Shown: positions 1 through 8,310 of the stretch, piece by piece
Layout: the number at the start of each line of letters is the position of its first letter
How positions within the stretch are numbered: the stretch's first letter is position 1
Source of the DNA: Geofilum rhodophaeum
GTDB lineage: Bacteria > Bacteroidota > Bacteroidia > Bacteroidales > Marinilabiliaceae
Assembly (NCBI RefSeq): GCF_002210225.1
Contig: NZ_MWUJ01000010.1
Span: forward strand, 92,966-156,965
Reading direction: 5' to 3'
Length of the DNA stretch: 64,000 bases
Translations under genes and position numbers: made by a program
Notes under the pieces: generated by a model
The model's database searches: none
Seen by the model: only the letters and a program-made list of their open reading frames with translations
Told to the model about the DNA's origin: nothing

Positions 1-1737
1 GATGGAAGTTGTCAGGCCTGCAAATGTTAGCTTTTGAACTTCCCCCAGGAGTATTTCCTTTGAAGTGCCATTGATGGTATTGAGCAACATTGAGTTTGGC
101 GTAAAGGTTAAGGTGTTCAATTCAGCCAAGGGGGTTGGATGTTCTGTGTTGTCGGTTTTAGTGGTAATTAAATGACTTGCGAATGGCTTGCTTTTGGTGA
201 ATAAATTGGAGCTTTCAGCAATTTGTTCCGTCGCGATATTGGCTGCGGTTGCTCGCTCTAACAGCGCAATGGTTTCTTCTACTTTTAATTCGTCTTTTAC
301 GATTTCTGCTTCCGTTAACGCTTTTCTATATAGTCTGAAATCATAAATGAACGTGCTTCCCAGGTATCCGTCTGTAAAAAAACAGGAGCGTCCCAGCCAA
401 TTATACAGAGGCCCCGTGGGTGTGTTTTTTAACAGACTGGACGCAATGGTGTTGCTAATGGATTCCTGGGCCACTTTAACACCATCAATAAACAGCGTTC
501 CTGTTTGGCCATTTTGTGTATAGGTCATGTGATGCCAGCCTCCAAGCAGTGCTTCCTGGCCAAAAGTCACCTTTTGGAGCCCCGAAGCAGTTGTGTTGGA
601 TTTGGGGCTGATGGCCTGCTCTTGATTTTTTAAATCAGCTGCCAGGTAACCATTTTGGTCGTTGGTCATATTAACCGAATTGGAAAAGGTCCACAGGTAA
701 TTGCCGTTTTGTTGTATGCGAGTGTAGGTGTTATCTACTCTGAAAAAGGCCGATAGGGTATAGTCCTGGCATTGGGCCAGCATACTGCCTGCAGCTGCTC
801 CCAGGTCCAGATATCCATTGTTTTCGCCTAAGTTTAGTACGTTAATATACCCGCTCTCGTTGTCGCCAAGGGTTATAATGTTGGCATCGTTTTTAAGGGT
901 GGCCTTTAATTTAAAGATACTTGCATCCATTATCTCGTCGTCAGCTTGGTTGGTGCTGAAGTTGTGGTGAATGAGCAAAGCTCCTGCCCGACCTTCCAGA
1001 CCGGCTTCTTTTTGAATATCTTCTTTGGACAAGGGGGTGGAAAAAAGTTTTATTTCGTCCACCATTCCCCCAAAGCCATTGGTGTCGGTTTCGTAACGCG
1101 AATAGCCAAAATAATTGTCGGTGGTTGTTCCTAAAAAATCATCGGGTCGATGGGGCAGGTTGTTGGTCGATCCGGCCTCTTCTCCATTGATGAAAAAGGT
1201 GGCGGTGCCGGTTTCCGTAGTTTCGTTCCAAACATAGCTCAGTGCAATGTGGGTCCATACGCCAATCGGGCATCGTTTGTTGGAGAAAGCCATGGCAATT
1301 TGTCCGTTGGCTGATCTGAAACGCAGCGCCATAACCCCGTTGTCGCTTCCATAACTTGGAATCATTGCAATAAATGCATTGTCTCCGTTAATTCCCGACC
1401 CCCAATCAAAAAAGCGGGTCGATTTTTTTAAAGTCTCCAGTTTGACCCAACTCATATAAGTGAAGGAAGTCAGATTCGCGGTAAGATCTTCTGGTGCTTT
1501 TATATATTGTCCGTGATTAGTTAGTTCCAGACTTGTCTGTTCAAACCCGTCAACATACAATGGGCTACCCACCAGCTGTCCGTTGTGGTTTTCTGCGAAT
1601 TCATTCACGGCCCAAAGGTCGTCGGTAACATTAAACCGATAGTGCAATATGGGAGCAGCCGGGCTGAGGGAGGGCAGGAGCAATCCCATCATTCCCAAGC
1701 AAAGGGAAATCGCTGTTCTACGTAGTTCTTTTTGCAT
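1..1737 (-). CDS. LamG-domain secreted protein, 3' end beyond window
   Basis: An uninterrupted reading frame runs on the minus strand from an ATG at 1737 to the window edge, giving 579 codons without a stop, so the C-terminus is missing. The N-terminus (MQKELRRTAISLCLGMMGLL...) looks like a Sec signal peptide. Two concanavalin A-like LamG modules follow; both contain the typical strand pattern ending in 'FINGEEAGS' or 'LFIDGVKVAQ'. The last visible part (LTFTPNSMLLNTINGTSKEI) resembles the linker found before T9SS sorting domains, so a T9SS C-terminus just outside the window is likely but not seen. It is divergent from the LamG protein at 2072 and probably belongs to the same glycan locus as a binding or adhesion protein. 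No catalytic motif is recognisable. Confidence 0.8.
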   Translation of the reverse strand, partial: MQKELRRTAISLCLGMMGLLLPSLSPAAPILHYRFNVTDDLWAVNEFAENHNGQLVGSPLYVDGFEQTSLELTNHGQYIKAPEDLTANLTSFTYMSWVKLETLKKSTRFFDWGSGINGDNAFIAMIPSYGSDNGVMALRFRSANGQIAMAFSNKRCPIGVWTHIALSYVWNETTETGTATFFINGEEAGSTNNLPHRPDDFLGTTTDNYFGYSRYETDTNGFGGMVDEIKLFSTPLSKEDIQKEAGLEGRAGALLIHHNFSTNQADDEIMDASIFKLKATLKNDANIITLGDNESGYINVLNLGENNGYLDLGAAAGSMLAQCQDYTLSAFFRVDNTYTRIQQNGNYLWTFSNSVNMTNDQNGYLAADLKNQEQAISPKSNTTASGLQKVTFGQEALLGGWHHMTYTQNGQTGTLFIDGVKVAQESISNTIASSLLKNTPTGPLYNWLGRSCFFTDGYLGSTFIYDFRLYRKALTEAEIVKDELKVEETIALLERATAANIATEQIAESSNLFTKSKPFASHLITTKTDNTEHPTPLAELNTLTFTPNSMLLNTINGTSKEILLGEVQKLTFAGLTTSI

Positions 1738-2071
1738 TTCAAAAATTTCAGTTAATTGCTGTGTACGTTTCTGTAAAATTACCTGATATTGTTAGTGCTC
1801 TTTGGTAGTAATTGTACAAAAAATGGCAGTTTTTCGACCAGTTGGAAGTCCAATTGTGTTGTAAGTCGTCAACGCTTTTTGTTGATTGAATGCTTGTTGA
1901 CCGTCCTTTTTTTGATCCGAATGATTTGCTGGTGGGTCTGCGTAAAGCATTAATAATTGAAAGGTTTTTTTGAATTTCTACTATTTACTTCAGGTTTATT
2001 TGCATAATTTTGATTTAGTGTTAAAATTTGTTTACACGTCGTTTGTACTTTTAATCTAAATCTTTTTTAGT
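1738..2071. promoter_or_regulatory. Divergent intergenic region between two LamG genes
   Basis: This AT-rich stretch has no convincing ORF and should hold the promoters of both divergent genes. The only candidate I can point to is a weak -7-like TACTTTTA at 2046-2053, with a TTTG 15 bases upstream, for the plus-strand gene. The spacing is shorter than usual, so this is tentative. Confidence 0.35.
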
Positions 2072-5000
2072 ATGAAAATGAGACATTTACTGATGAGGTC
2101 TTTGGTGGTTGCGCTTGCATTGGGGTGGAGTACCTCTGTACAGCTCATGGCCCAGACCCTTAAGCACTCCTTTGATTTTCAGGAGGCAGTGACCATTGAT
2201 GGTCAAAACTATGTGGTGGACTCCCAAGGTGGGGTACAAGGCTTGCTGGTTGATGCGGCAAGTGTTGTTGATGGGAATCTTGATTTGGATGGTGGTTATG
2301 TTACTTTTCCTGCAAACAGTTTCGACATTGCTCAATACCAGGATGCGGTAACTGTTGAGTTGTTTTTCCGGCAAAAACCCGGCGCCAATGCGCCCAACTC
2401 TTATACCACGATATTCTCATTTGGGCGGACAGTTGAAGGTTGGAAAGGTCAGGACTATTTTCAATTTCAGCCCTCTCGTGAGGATGGCATTTCCAGACTT
2501 GCGATATCAGCTAACACTGTGGATAACCCCTGGTCTTCAGAAAGTGCTGTGGAGGGTGAAATGTATACCGACTCGCGTACGCATTATATGGTGGCCATCC
2601 TTACCGATACTGAAATTATCTTGTATATGGATGGGGAATTTAGTGGATCTACGCCTCTGTCTGAAGCAAATCGCAGAGAGTCGATTAGTCCAGAGAAGGC
2701 CTTTTTAGGATGGACTCCCTACAGTAATGACCCAAAATGGAAGGGATTTATAGAGGAGTATCATATTTATGAAGGTACGATGTCGGCCGAAGTAATTGGT
2801 CAGCGTTTTCTTGATTATATGGGAGAGGACTATTTTAATGCCAATTTGGCTGATCTTACCGCGGAAGAAGGTACTTGGGATATGGTTTTTGATCCGGCTC
2901 AGGATACCTATACGCTTACCGTGCCTTATGCCGCTACAGAAGTGTCTTTAGAGGCCATACCGGAAGTAGATTTTGCCGATGCAGCCTTACTGGATGTAGA
3001 GGGCAATCCTTACCCCGCTGGTCCTATACCATTGGAAGGGGAAGGCGACACTTATGTTGATGTTATGGTTACGGCTGCCGATGGTGTTACACAAAGTCAG
3101 TACTACGTAACCGTGGTACGTGCTGAGGGAACTACCTCTGCCAACCTATCGGGACTTGAGCTTTCTGCAGGTACGCTGATGCCGGAGTTTAATACACATG
3201 TTACTGAGTATACCTCCATTTTGCCTAGTGACGTAAGCACTCTTGATGTAACTGGTACTGCTTTATGGGCAGGTGCAACGGTGACTAACGTAAGCGGACA
3301 TACGGTAAATCCCGAAGGAGGGACCGTAGAGGTGACTTCAGTGTCCGAAGATGGCGATACTACTATGGTGTATAGCATTACCTATGGGATTTCCAAGTTT
3401 GCCGCCAATAAGGAGTTGTTCCTAACTCATGAAAGAACCGGGTTTGTTATTGGTGAAGGAGTAGATACCACATTAATCTATATTTATCGTCCTGAAATCA
3501 ACAATCCTTCTTTAGTCTATACTTTTGAAGAAAGTGGTGTGGAGGGTGAATACTTTCTGCGTAATGGAAACGATAAGTACATGGCCATAACCAAGGATCC
3601 GGTGTGGAATATAGAAATGTATCCGCAGGCCGAACTGCCTGCTGAACTTGATAGTGCCCGTTTCCGCGTGGAAGAGTTTGAGCCCAATCGTTTCCATATT
3701 ATTTCTGTTGCGCGCGAAAAATACGCATCAAATACAAGCAACAAGTATCTGGGAACAAACAACGATAATTTGGCAGGAGGTGTGTATAATGACAAACCTT
3801 CGAACAACAGTTATATTGTTTGGAACCTCTACGAGGTGTTGGATCTGGTTGATCCTTACGAAACTCGTTTGGATACTCTTATTGTTAATGGCCTTAAGCT
3901 GCTTCCCGCTTTTGACAGTTTTACCAAAGAATATCACGTGGTAATTGGGGAAGAAGTTACCGAAGCAGAGGTGAGTGCAACTGCAGTTGATGCAGCCACT
4001 GAGATTAGCGGTACTGGAACCGTTGCATTGGAAGGCGACAGTGGCAGTTTTACTGTTACTGTTACTTCTACCGAGGATGCCAACTATTCTACAGAATACG
4101 TGGTTCATTACATTCGTGAACAACCCTTTGCTTTGCGTCACTCTTATACCTTTGCGGACGGAACAGCCCGGGATGTGGTAGGACAGGCCCACGGAACCAT
4201 TATGGGTGGTACCATTGTTTCTGGTGAGTACATTACGGCTGAGCAAGGAGATTACATCTCGTTGGATGCAGAAACCATTGCCATTAATACTTATCCTGCA
4301 TTTACCCTGGAACTCTATTTCCGTGGAGATGGAACCAACGGCAACAACAATACCATGATTGCCTATTTAGGTGATACGCAGGATGATCTGGGTGTGGATT
4401 ACATATTTATGAACCATAAGAGTTCTTTGTCGTTCTCAACCAACAAATACACCGAGCCTTGGTCTGGTGCTGACGGAATCAATTCTGAGCCATATGACGA
4501 TGATCTTCCCCACCACTTTGTTGCTGTGGTCGACAATGAGCAGATGACCTTCTATATCGACGGTGTAGCTATAGGTACGCAACCTTTGAGCGATAGAAAT
4601 AAAGTGTTTGACCTAAGCAATGCTGCTGCTTACCTGGCAAAAGGTGGCTATACCGCTGACCTTACCTGGCTGGGAGGAATCTATGAGTACAATATTTATA
4701 TGGGACGCATGTCTGAAGAGGAGATCGGTTTACGTGCCACCAGTCCTCCAATTGAGGACGGTTCTGCTGATGCTTCATTGATGGATCTTGCAGTAGATGG
4801 CCTTACCATTGAAGGATTCAGTCCCTATGTGTACGACTATACCATTTTACTGGACGAAGGCGCAGAGTTGCCCTATGTCACCGCGGTTGCTACTGGTAGC
4901 TCAGCTGTTGCCGAGGTGGTTCAAGTTACGGAGTTGCCCGGACAGGCTGTTGTTACAGTTACTGCCGCAGATGGTGAAACCACTTTGGTGTATACGCTTA

Positions 5001-5263
5001 ATTTCGACTTCCTTACCTCGGTTGCACAACCTGCTGAAGTCAGTCGTGTTGCGGTTTATCCTACTGTAACATCCGGCAGTTTCAATTTGGTTGCCAACGG
5101 TGCAGTAGGTACTGTAACGGTTTACGATCTGAGTGGGCGTGTGGTTTTGACTACGCCATTGAATGGTTCAGATTTCGGATTTGATTTGCCCTCAGTTGGC
5201 ATGTACCTGTTGCGTGTGGATACTGCCAAGGGTTCTCAAATTATTAAGCTTGTTAAAAAGTAA
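2072..5263 (+). CDS. LamG / cadherin-like beta-sandwich protein with T9SS sorting domain
   Basis: A 1063-residue secreted protein with a signal peptide ending around LMAQ (residue about 28). Two LamG-like jelly-roll modules are visible, about residues 30-245 and 690-890; each carries the 'YMDGEFSGSTPLS' or 'FYIDGVAIGTQPLS' strand with the conserved aromatic-xx-DG. Between and after them lie cadherin-like beta-sandwich modules with the typical 'LSGLELSAGTLMPEFN' and 'LMDLAVDGLTIEGFSP' openings. The last about 75 residues (VYPTVTSGSFNLV... to IIKLVKK) form a type A T9SS sorting domain. Known roles of these modules are glycan binding and cell-surface display; no catalytic residues are evident. 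It is the first gene of a plus-strand run and is followed by a strong terminator, so it may be its own transcription unit. Confidence 0.85.
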   Translation: MKMRHLLMRSLVVALALGWSTSVQLMAQTLKHSFDFQEAVTIDGQNYVVDSQGGVQGLLVDAASVVDGNLDLDGGYVTFPANSFDIAQYQDAVTVELFFRQKPGANAPNSYTTIFSFGRTVEGWKGQDYFQFQPSREDGISRLAISANTVDNPWSSESAVEGEMYTDSRTHYMVAILTDTEIILYMDGEFSGSTPLSEANRRESISPEKAFLGWTPYSNDPKWKGFIEEYHIYEGTMSAEVIGQRFLDYMGEDYFNANLADLTAEEGTWDMVFDPAQDTYTLTVPYAATEVSLEAIPEVDFADAALLDVEGNPYPAGPIPLEGEGDTYVDVMVTAADGVTQSQYYVTVVRAEGTTSANLSGLELSAGTLMPEFNTHVTEYTSILPSDVSTLDVTGTALWAGATVTNVSGHTVNPEGGTVEVTSVSEDGDTTMVYSITYGISKFAANKELFLTHERTGFVIGEGVDTTLIYIYRPEINNPSLVYTFEESGVEGEYFLRNGNDKYMAITKDPVWNIEMYPQAELPAELDSARFRVEEFEPNRFHIISVAREKYASNTSNKYLGTNNDNLAGGVYNDKPSNNSYIVWNLYEVLDLVDPYETRLDTLIVNGLKLLPAFDSFTKEYHVVIGEEVTEAEVSATAVDAATEISGTGTVALEGDSGSFTVTVTSTEDANYSTEYVVHYIREQPFALRHSYTFADGTARDVVGQAHGTIMGGTIVSGEYITAEQGDYISLDAETIAINTYPAFTLELYFRGDGTNGNNNTMIAYLGDTQDDLGVDYIFMNHKSSLSFSTNKYTEPWSGADGINSEPYDDDLPHHFVAVVDNEQMTFYIDGVAIGTQPLSDRNKVFDLSNAAAYLAKGGYTADLTWLGGIYEYNIYMGRMSEEEIGLRATSPPIEDGSADASLMDLAVDGLTIEGFSPYVYDYTILLDEGAELPYVTAVATGSSAVAEVVQVTELPGQAVVTVTAADGETTLVYTLNFDFLTSVAQPAEVSRVAVYPTVTSGSFNLVANGAVGTVTVYDLSGRVVLTTPLNGSDFGFDLPSVGMYLLRVDTAKGSQIIKLVKK

Positions 5264-5298
5264 GGAAATGTTATTCTTTCTTTTTTCATGAAAAGTTT

Positions 5299-5328
5299 CG
5301 GGCTGCCTTTGGGCAGCCCGTTCTTTTT
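5299..5328 (+). terminator. Rho-independent terminator after LamG protein
   Basis: A perfect 9-bp stem CGGGCTGCC/GGCAGCCCG (5299-5307 with 5312-5320) around TTTG is followed by a T-rich tail (TTCTTTTTCTT). It lies 36 bases after the stop codon at 5263. Confidence 0.85.
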
Positions 5329-5528
5329 CTTGGAGATTGTGGTTTGTTGTTTTGTTAATGTGTTTGTTGTTAGTATGGTATGTGGTTGTGGGTGTTTGTC
5401 TCGTTCTCCGATTTTTTTGGGCTATGTCGAATTTGTAACAGCATTTTTAATTTTATGAATATCCGGTTTGGTTGGCTTCGGTTACTTTTGTTTTGTGTTG
5501 TTAACTTAATTTTTACAAATCGCTCTTT

Positions 5529-8243
5529 ATGAGATGGAATAATTTTTACCCTTCGGTATTTAGGTGCTCAGGTTTTGTTTTGGTTCTTTGGTTGCTTAGT
5601 AGCGCCAGTCTGCAATCTGCAGTTCCGGTCGAAGAGCTTGTTCAAATAACCGAAAGCCGGGTTTTGGATCAGGCGCTTGAGTTGCATATAACCTCTGAAA
5701 CAACGCCTTTTGCTGCGGGCGTTGATGTTTCTTTGAATCACGAAGATGCCTGGGTGGTTTTTGAGAACATCAAACCTTCCGAAGTTGTAGCCAATTTTCT
5801 GGGACAGGTAAAAGTTCAGGGATCCCCTTTTTATGATGGCGTTAACGGTCGGGTTGCCATTTTTGCGCACGGTACAGTTTTAATGCCTCACAGCGCCTCT
5901 TATGAGCCTTTAACTGTTTTCACTTCAGCTTATTTTGATGGAGAAACAAAGTCTTTTTCATTGCACACACACCATAATCAACTGGGTGATTTTGATAATG
6001 CCATTCGGAGCTTTAAATTAAAGCGGGGTTATCAAGCTACATTAGCCACCAACTCTGATGGTTCTGGTTACAGTCGCGTTTTTATTGCGGACAAAGAGGA
6101 TTTGGAGTTTGAAGTCATGCCTGACTTTCTGGATGGAAATGTTTCGTTTATTCGTGTGTTTAAACATCAATGGGTAACAAAGAAAGGATGGGCTGGATGG
6201 AATGCCGGTGAATACCAAATGGTGAATGCTACATGGTATTACGACTGGAATGCTGAAGGGGCTACTTCGCACGATCAGGAATATGCGGTTATTCGTCAAA
6301 ATGGGGGATGGCCTTCCTGGGATCTTATTAATAATAAAGCCGACGTATCCAATTTGCTTGGATTTAATGAGCCGGACAGGCCCGATCAATCAAATTTGAC
6401 TTTTGATCAAGCGCTTGCTATGTGGCCTCAATTTATGGCTTCCGGTTTGCGTTTGGGGGCACCGGCCACTTCAGATCCTTTTAACAATTGGTCACTTTTT
6501 AATTTTATTGATCATTGTGATGAGTTGAATTATCGTGTAGATTTTGTGGCCATTCATGCCTATTGGGCCAAATCGGCTCAACAGTGGTACAACGATTTGA
6601 AATACATTCATGAGCGTACCGGCCGTCCTATTTGGATTACAGAATGGAACAATGGCGCCAATTGGACCAATGAGTGGTGGCCAGATGATTCACGGGCGTA
6701 TACCGATGCCAATGCGCAAAAGCAATTGAATGATTTGAAGGCTATTTTAACTGTCTTGGATACAACCAGTTTTATAGAGCGTTATTCTATATACAATTGG
6801 GTGGAGGATGCCAGGGCCGTGGTGTTAAATGGTGAGCTTACTTTAGCAGGAGAGTATTATGCCAGCAACAAATCTGAAGTTGCTTATGATTCCCGGTTCG
6901 AAGTTATTCCAGGATATACCTTTGTTGCGCCAACACTCTCTATTTCCTATCACCGGTCTACTTCCAGCATGCGCCTCGCATGGTCCAATCCCAATGGCGA
7001 TTTGGTAAAAGCTTACCGTTTGGAGCGTAGTATAAATGGAAGTAGTTTTTCTCCGGTTTATGAGAGTGAAAATTTGGGTACTCTGTCTTTTTTGGACCCC
7101 ATTGGTGATATGGTTGCCGGTACCATTAGGTATCGTATGGGGGTTCAAACATCCAATGATGCATGGTTGTATTCCGATGAAGTGTTGTATATGAAGACAG
7201 CGGGCACCGGAGCTGTTGAAGGTGGACTTTTCCCCATTTTAGATTCCGACTGGTCACAATTGGTCTTTTCGGAAACCTATCCATCGGTTCCGCTTGCCTT
7301 TTTAGGCGTTCCACGATTTAAGTCGGTGATGCCGCTTACTGTTCGAATAGGAACAACCACCACCAGCAATCTTCAATATAAAGTGGAGTCTTGGAATTAT
7401 TATAGGAATCCTAATTTTGCGGGGGGAGACTCATTGGCCCTTCTTTCCTTGCCTGCCGGGGATTATAGTTTTGGAGGACTGCAAGGGGAGGTCGGACAAG
7501 TTGGTCGAGTCAAGCGGGAATGGTTTCCCGTGGTCTTTGAGAGAACTTTTGATGAGGCGCCGTTGGTCTTCGTTACCCAGGCCTCGAATGGTTCTCCATT
7601 TCCCACTGCACTTGCTATTAGAAATATAAGCACAACTGGATTTGAAGTTCGTTTGAAATCCGAGGAAGCTGTCACAGCTGCTACCCTTGGGGAGTTAGTT
7701 AATTATTTAGCCATTGAACGAGGTCAGGGTGCCATCGGTAGTTTCCGAATGGTAGCGGCCGATACGGGAGCTGATGGCGCAGTAACCACCGATTTGATTA
7801 AAGTTGCCACAGATGAGGGTTTTTCCAGGCCTGTAATTTTTGGCAGTTTCCAGACAGACAACAATTCTTTTGCCTCCACGCTTAGATATTACCCCACTGA
7901 AGGAAGTCCCGAGTTTAATTTGTTTCGGCAGCGAGAGTTGTCTGGTGGTGCCAGCGTAGTGCAGGCCGATGAAGTCGCCTGGATGATTATGGATTTGGCG
8001 CCTGGACAAAATGTTGCTGTTGCGAACAGGGCAGTCGGGGCAGATTTAAAGTTTTTTCCTAACCCTGTAAAGGATCAGTTGTTTGTTAACAGCCTACATC
8101 CCATCGAGGTGAGCGTATTTTCCACAACAGGAGTACTTGTTAAGCGCCAGATGGTGCAGCAAAGTCTAAATGTGGGGGACTTGCCTCCCGGAAATTATGT
8201 GATAAGGGCTGAAGGGATTACCCACCAGATGGTTAAGTGGTGA
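5529..8243 (+). CDS. GH128-like endo-beta-1,3-glucanase with T9SS sorting domain
   Basis: A 904-residue secreted enzyme. A hydrophobic leader (FVLVLWLLSSASLQSA) is followed by an N-terminal beta-rich region, then a TIM-barrel-like domain at about residues 200-460. That domain carries 'LGFNEPD' (E281, proposed acid/base) and 'WITEWNN' (E372, proposed nucleophile), the pattern of the Glyco_hydro_cc/GH128 family, whose characterised members cut beta-1,3-glucan. A fibronectin-like module and further beta-sandwich repeats fill residues about 470-820. The C-terminus 'FFPNPVKDQLFVNS...' is a T9SS type A sorting domain. It starts the plus-strand SusCD run, 67 bases before the FAS1 lipoprotein start. 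The catalytic family is fairly clear; the exact substrate (laminarin-like or another beta-1,3 backbone) is inferred. Confidence 0.8.
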   Translation: MRWNNFYPSVFRCSGFVLVLWLLSSASLQSAVPVEELVQITESRVLDQALELHITSETTPFAAGVDVSLNHEDAWVVFENIKPSEVVANFLGQVKVQGSPFYDGVNGRVAIFAHGTVLMPHSASYEPLTVFTSAYFDGETKSFSLHTHHNQLGDFDNAIRSFKLKRGYQATLATNSDGSGYSRVFIADKEDLEFEVMPDFLDGNVSFIRVFKHQWVTKKGWAGWNAGEYQMVNATWYYDWNAEGATSHDQEYAVIRQNGGWPSWDLINNKADVSNLLGFNEPDRPDQSNLTFDQALAMWPQFMASGLRLGAPATSDPFNNWSLFNFIDHCDELNYRVDFVAIHAYWAKSAQQWYNDLKYIHERTGRPIWITEWNNGANWTNEWWPDDSRAYTDANAQKQLNDLKAILTVLDTTSFIERYSIYNWVEDARAVVLNGELTLAGEYYASNKSEVAYDSRFEVIPGYTFVAPTLSISYHRSTSSMRLAWSNPNGDLVKAYRLERSINGSSFSPVYESENLGTLSFLDPIGDMVAGTIRYRMGVQTSNDAWLYSDEVLYMKTAGTGAVEGGLFPILDSDWSQLVFSETYPSVPLAFLGVPRFKSVMPLTVRIGTTTTSNLQYKVESWNYYRNPNFAGGDSLALLSLPAGDYSFGGLQGEVGQVGRVKREWFPVVFERTFDEAPLVFVTQASNGSPFPTALAIRNISTTGFEVRLKSEEAVTAATLGELVNYLAIERGQGAIGSFRMVAADTGADGAVTTDLIKVATDEGFSRPVIFGSFQTDNNSFASTLRYYPTEGSPEFNLFRQRELSGGASVVQADEVAWMIMDLAPGQNVAVANRAVGADLKFFPNPVKDQLFVNSLHPIEVSVFSTTGVLVKRQMVQQSLNVGDLPPGNYVIRAEGITHQMVKW

Positions 8244-8310
8244 AGAAGGTTTTTGAGTTTCTCAGGCTTAGTCCTACTGTTTTTGAATGTTAATTAAATC
8301 GACACAAGTA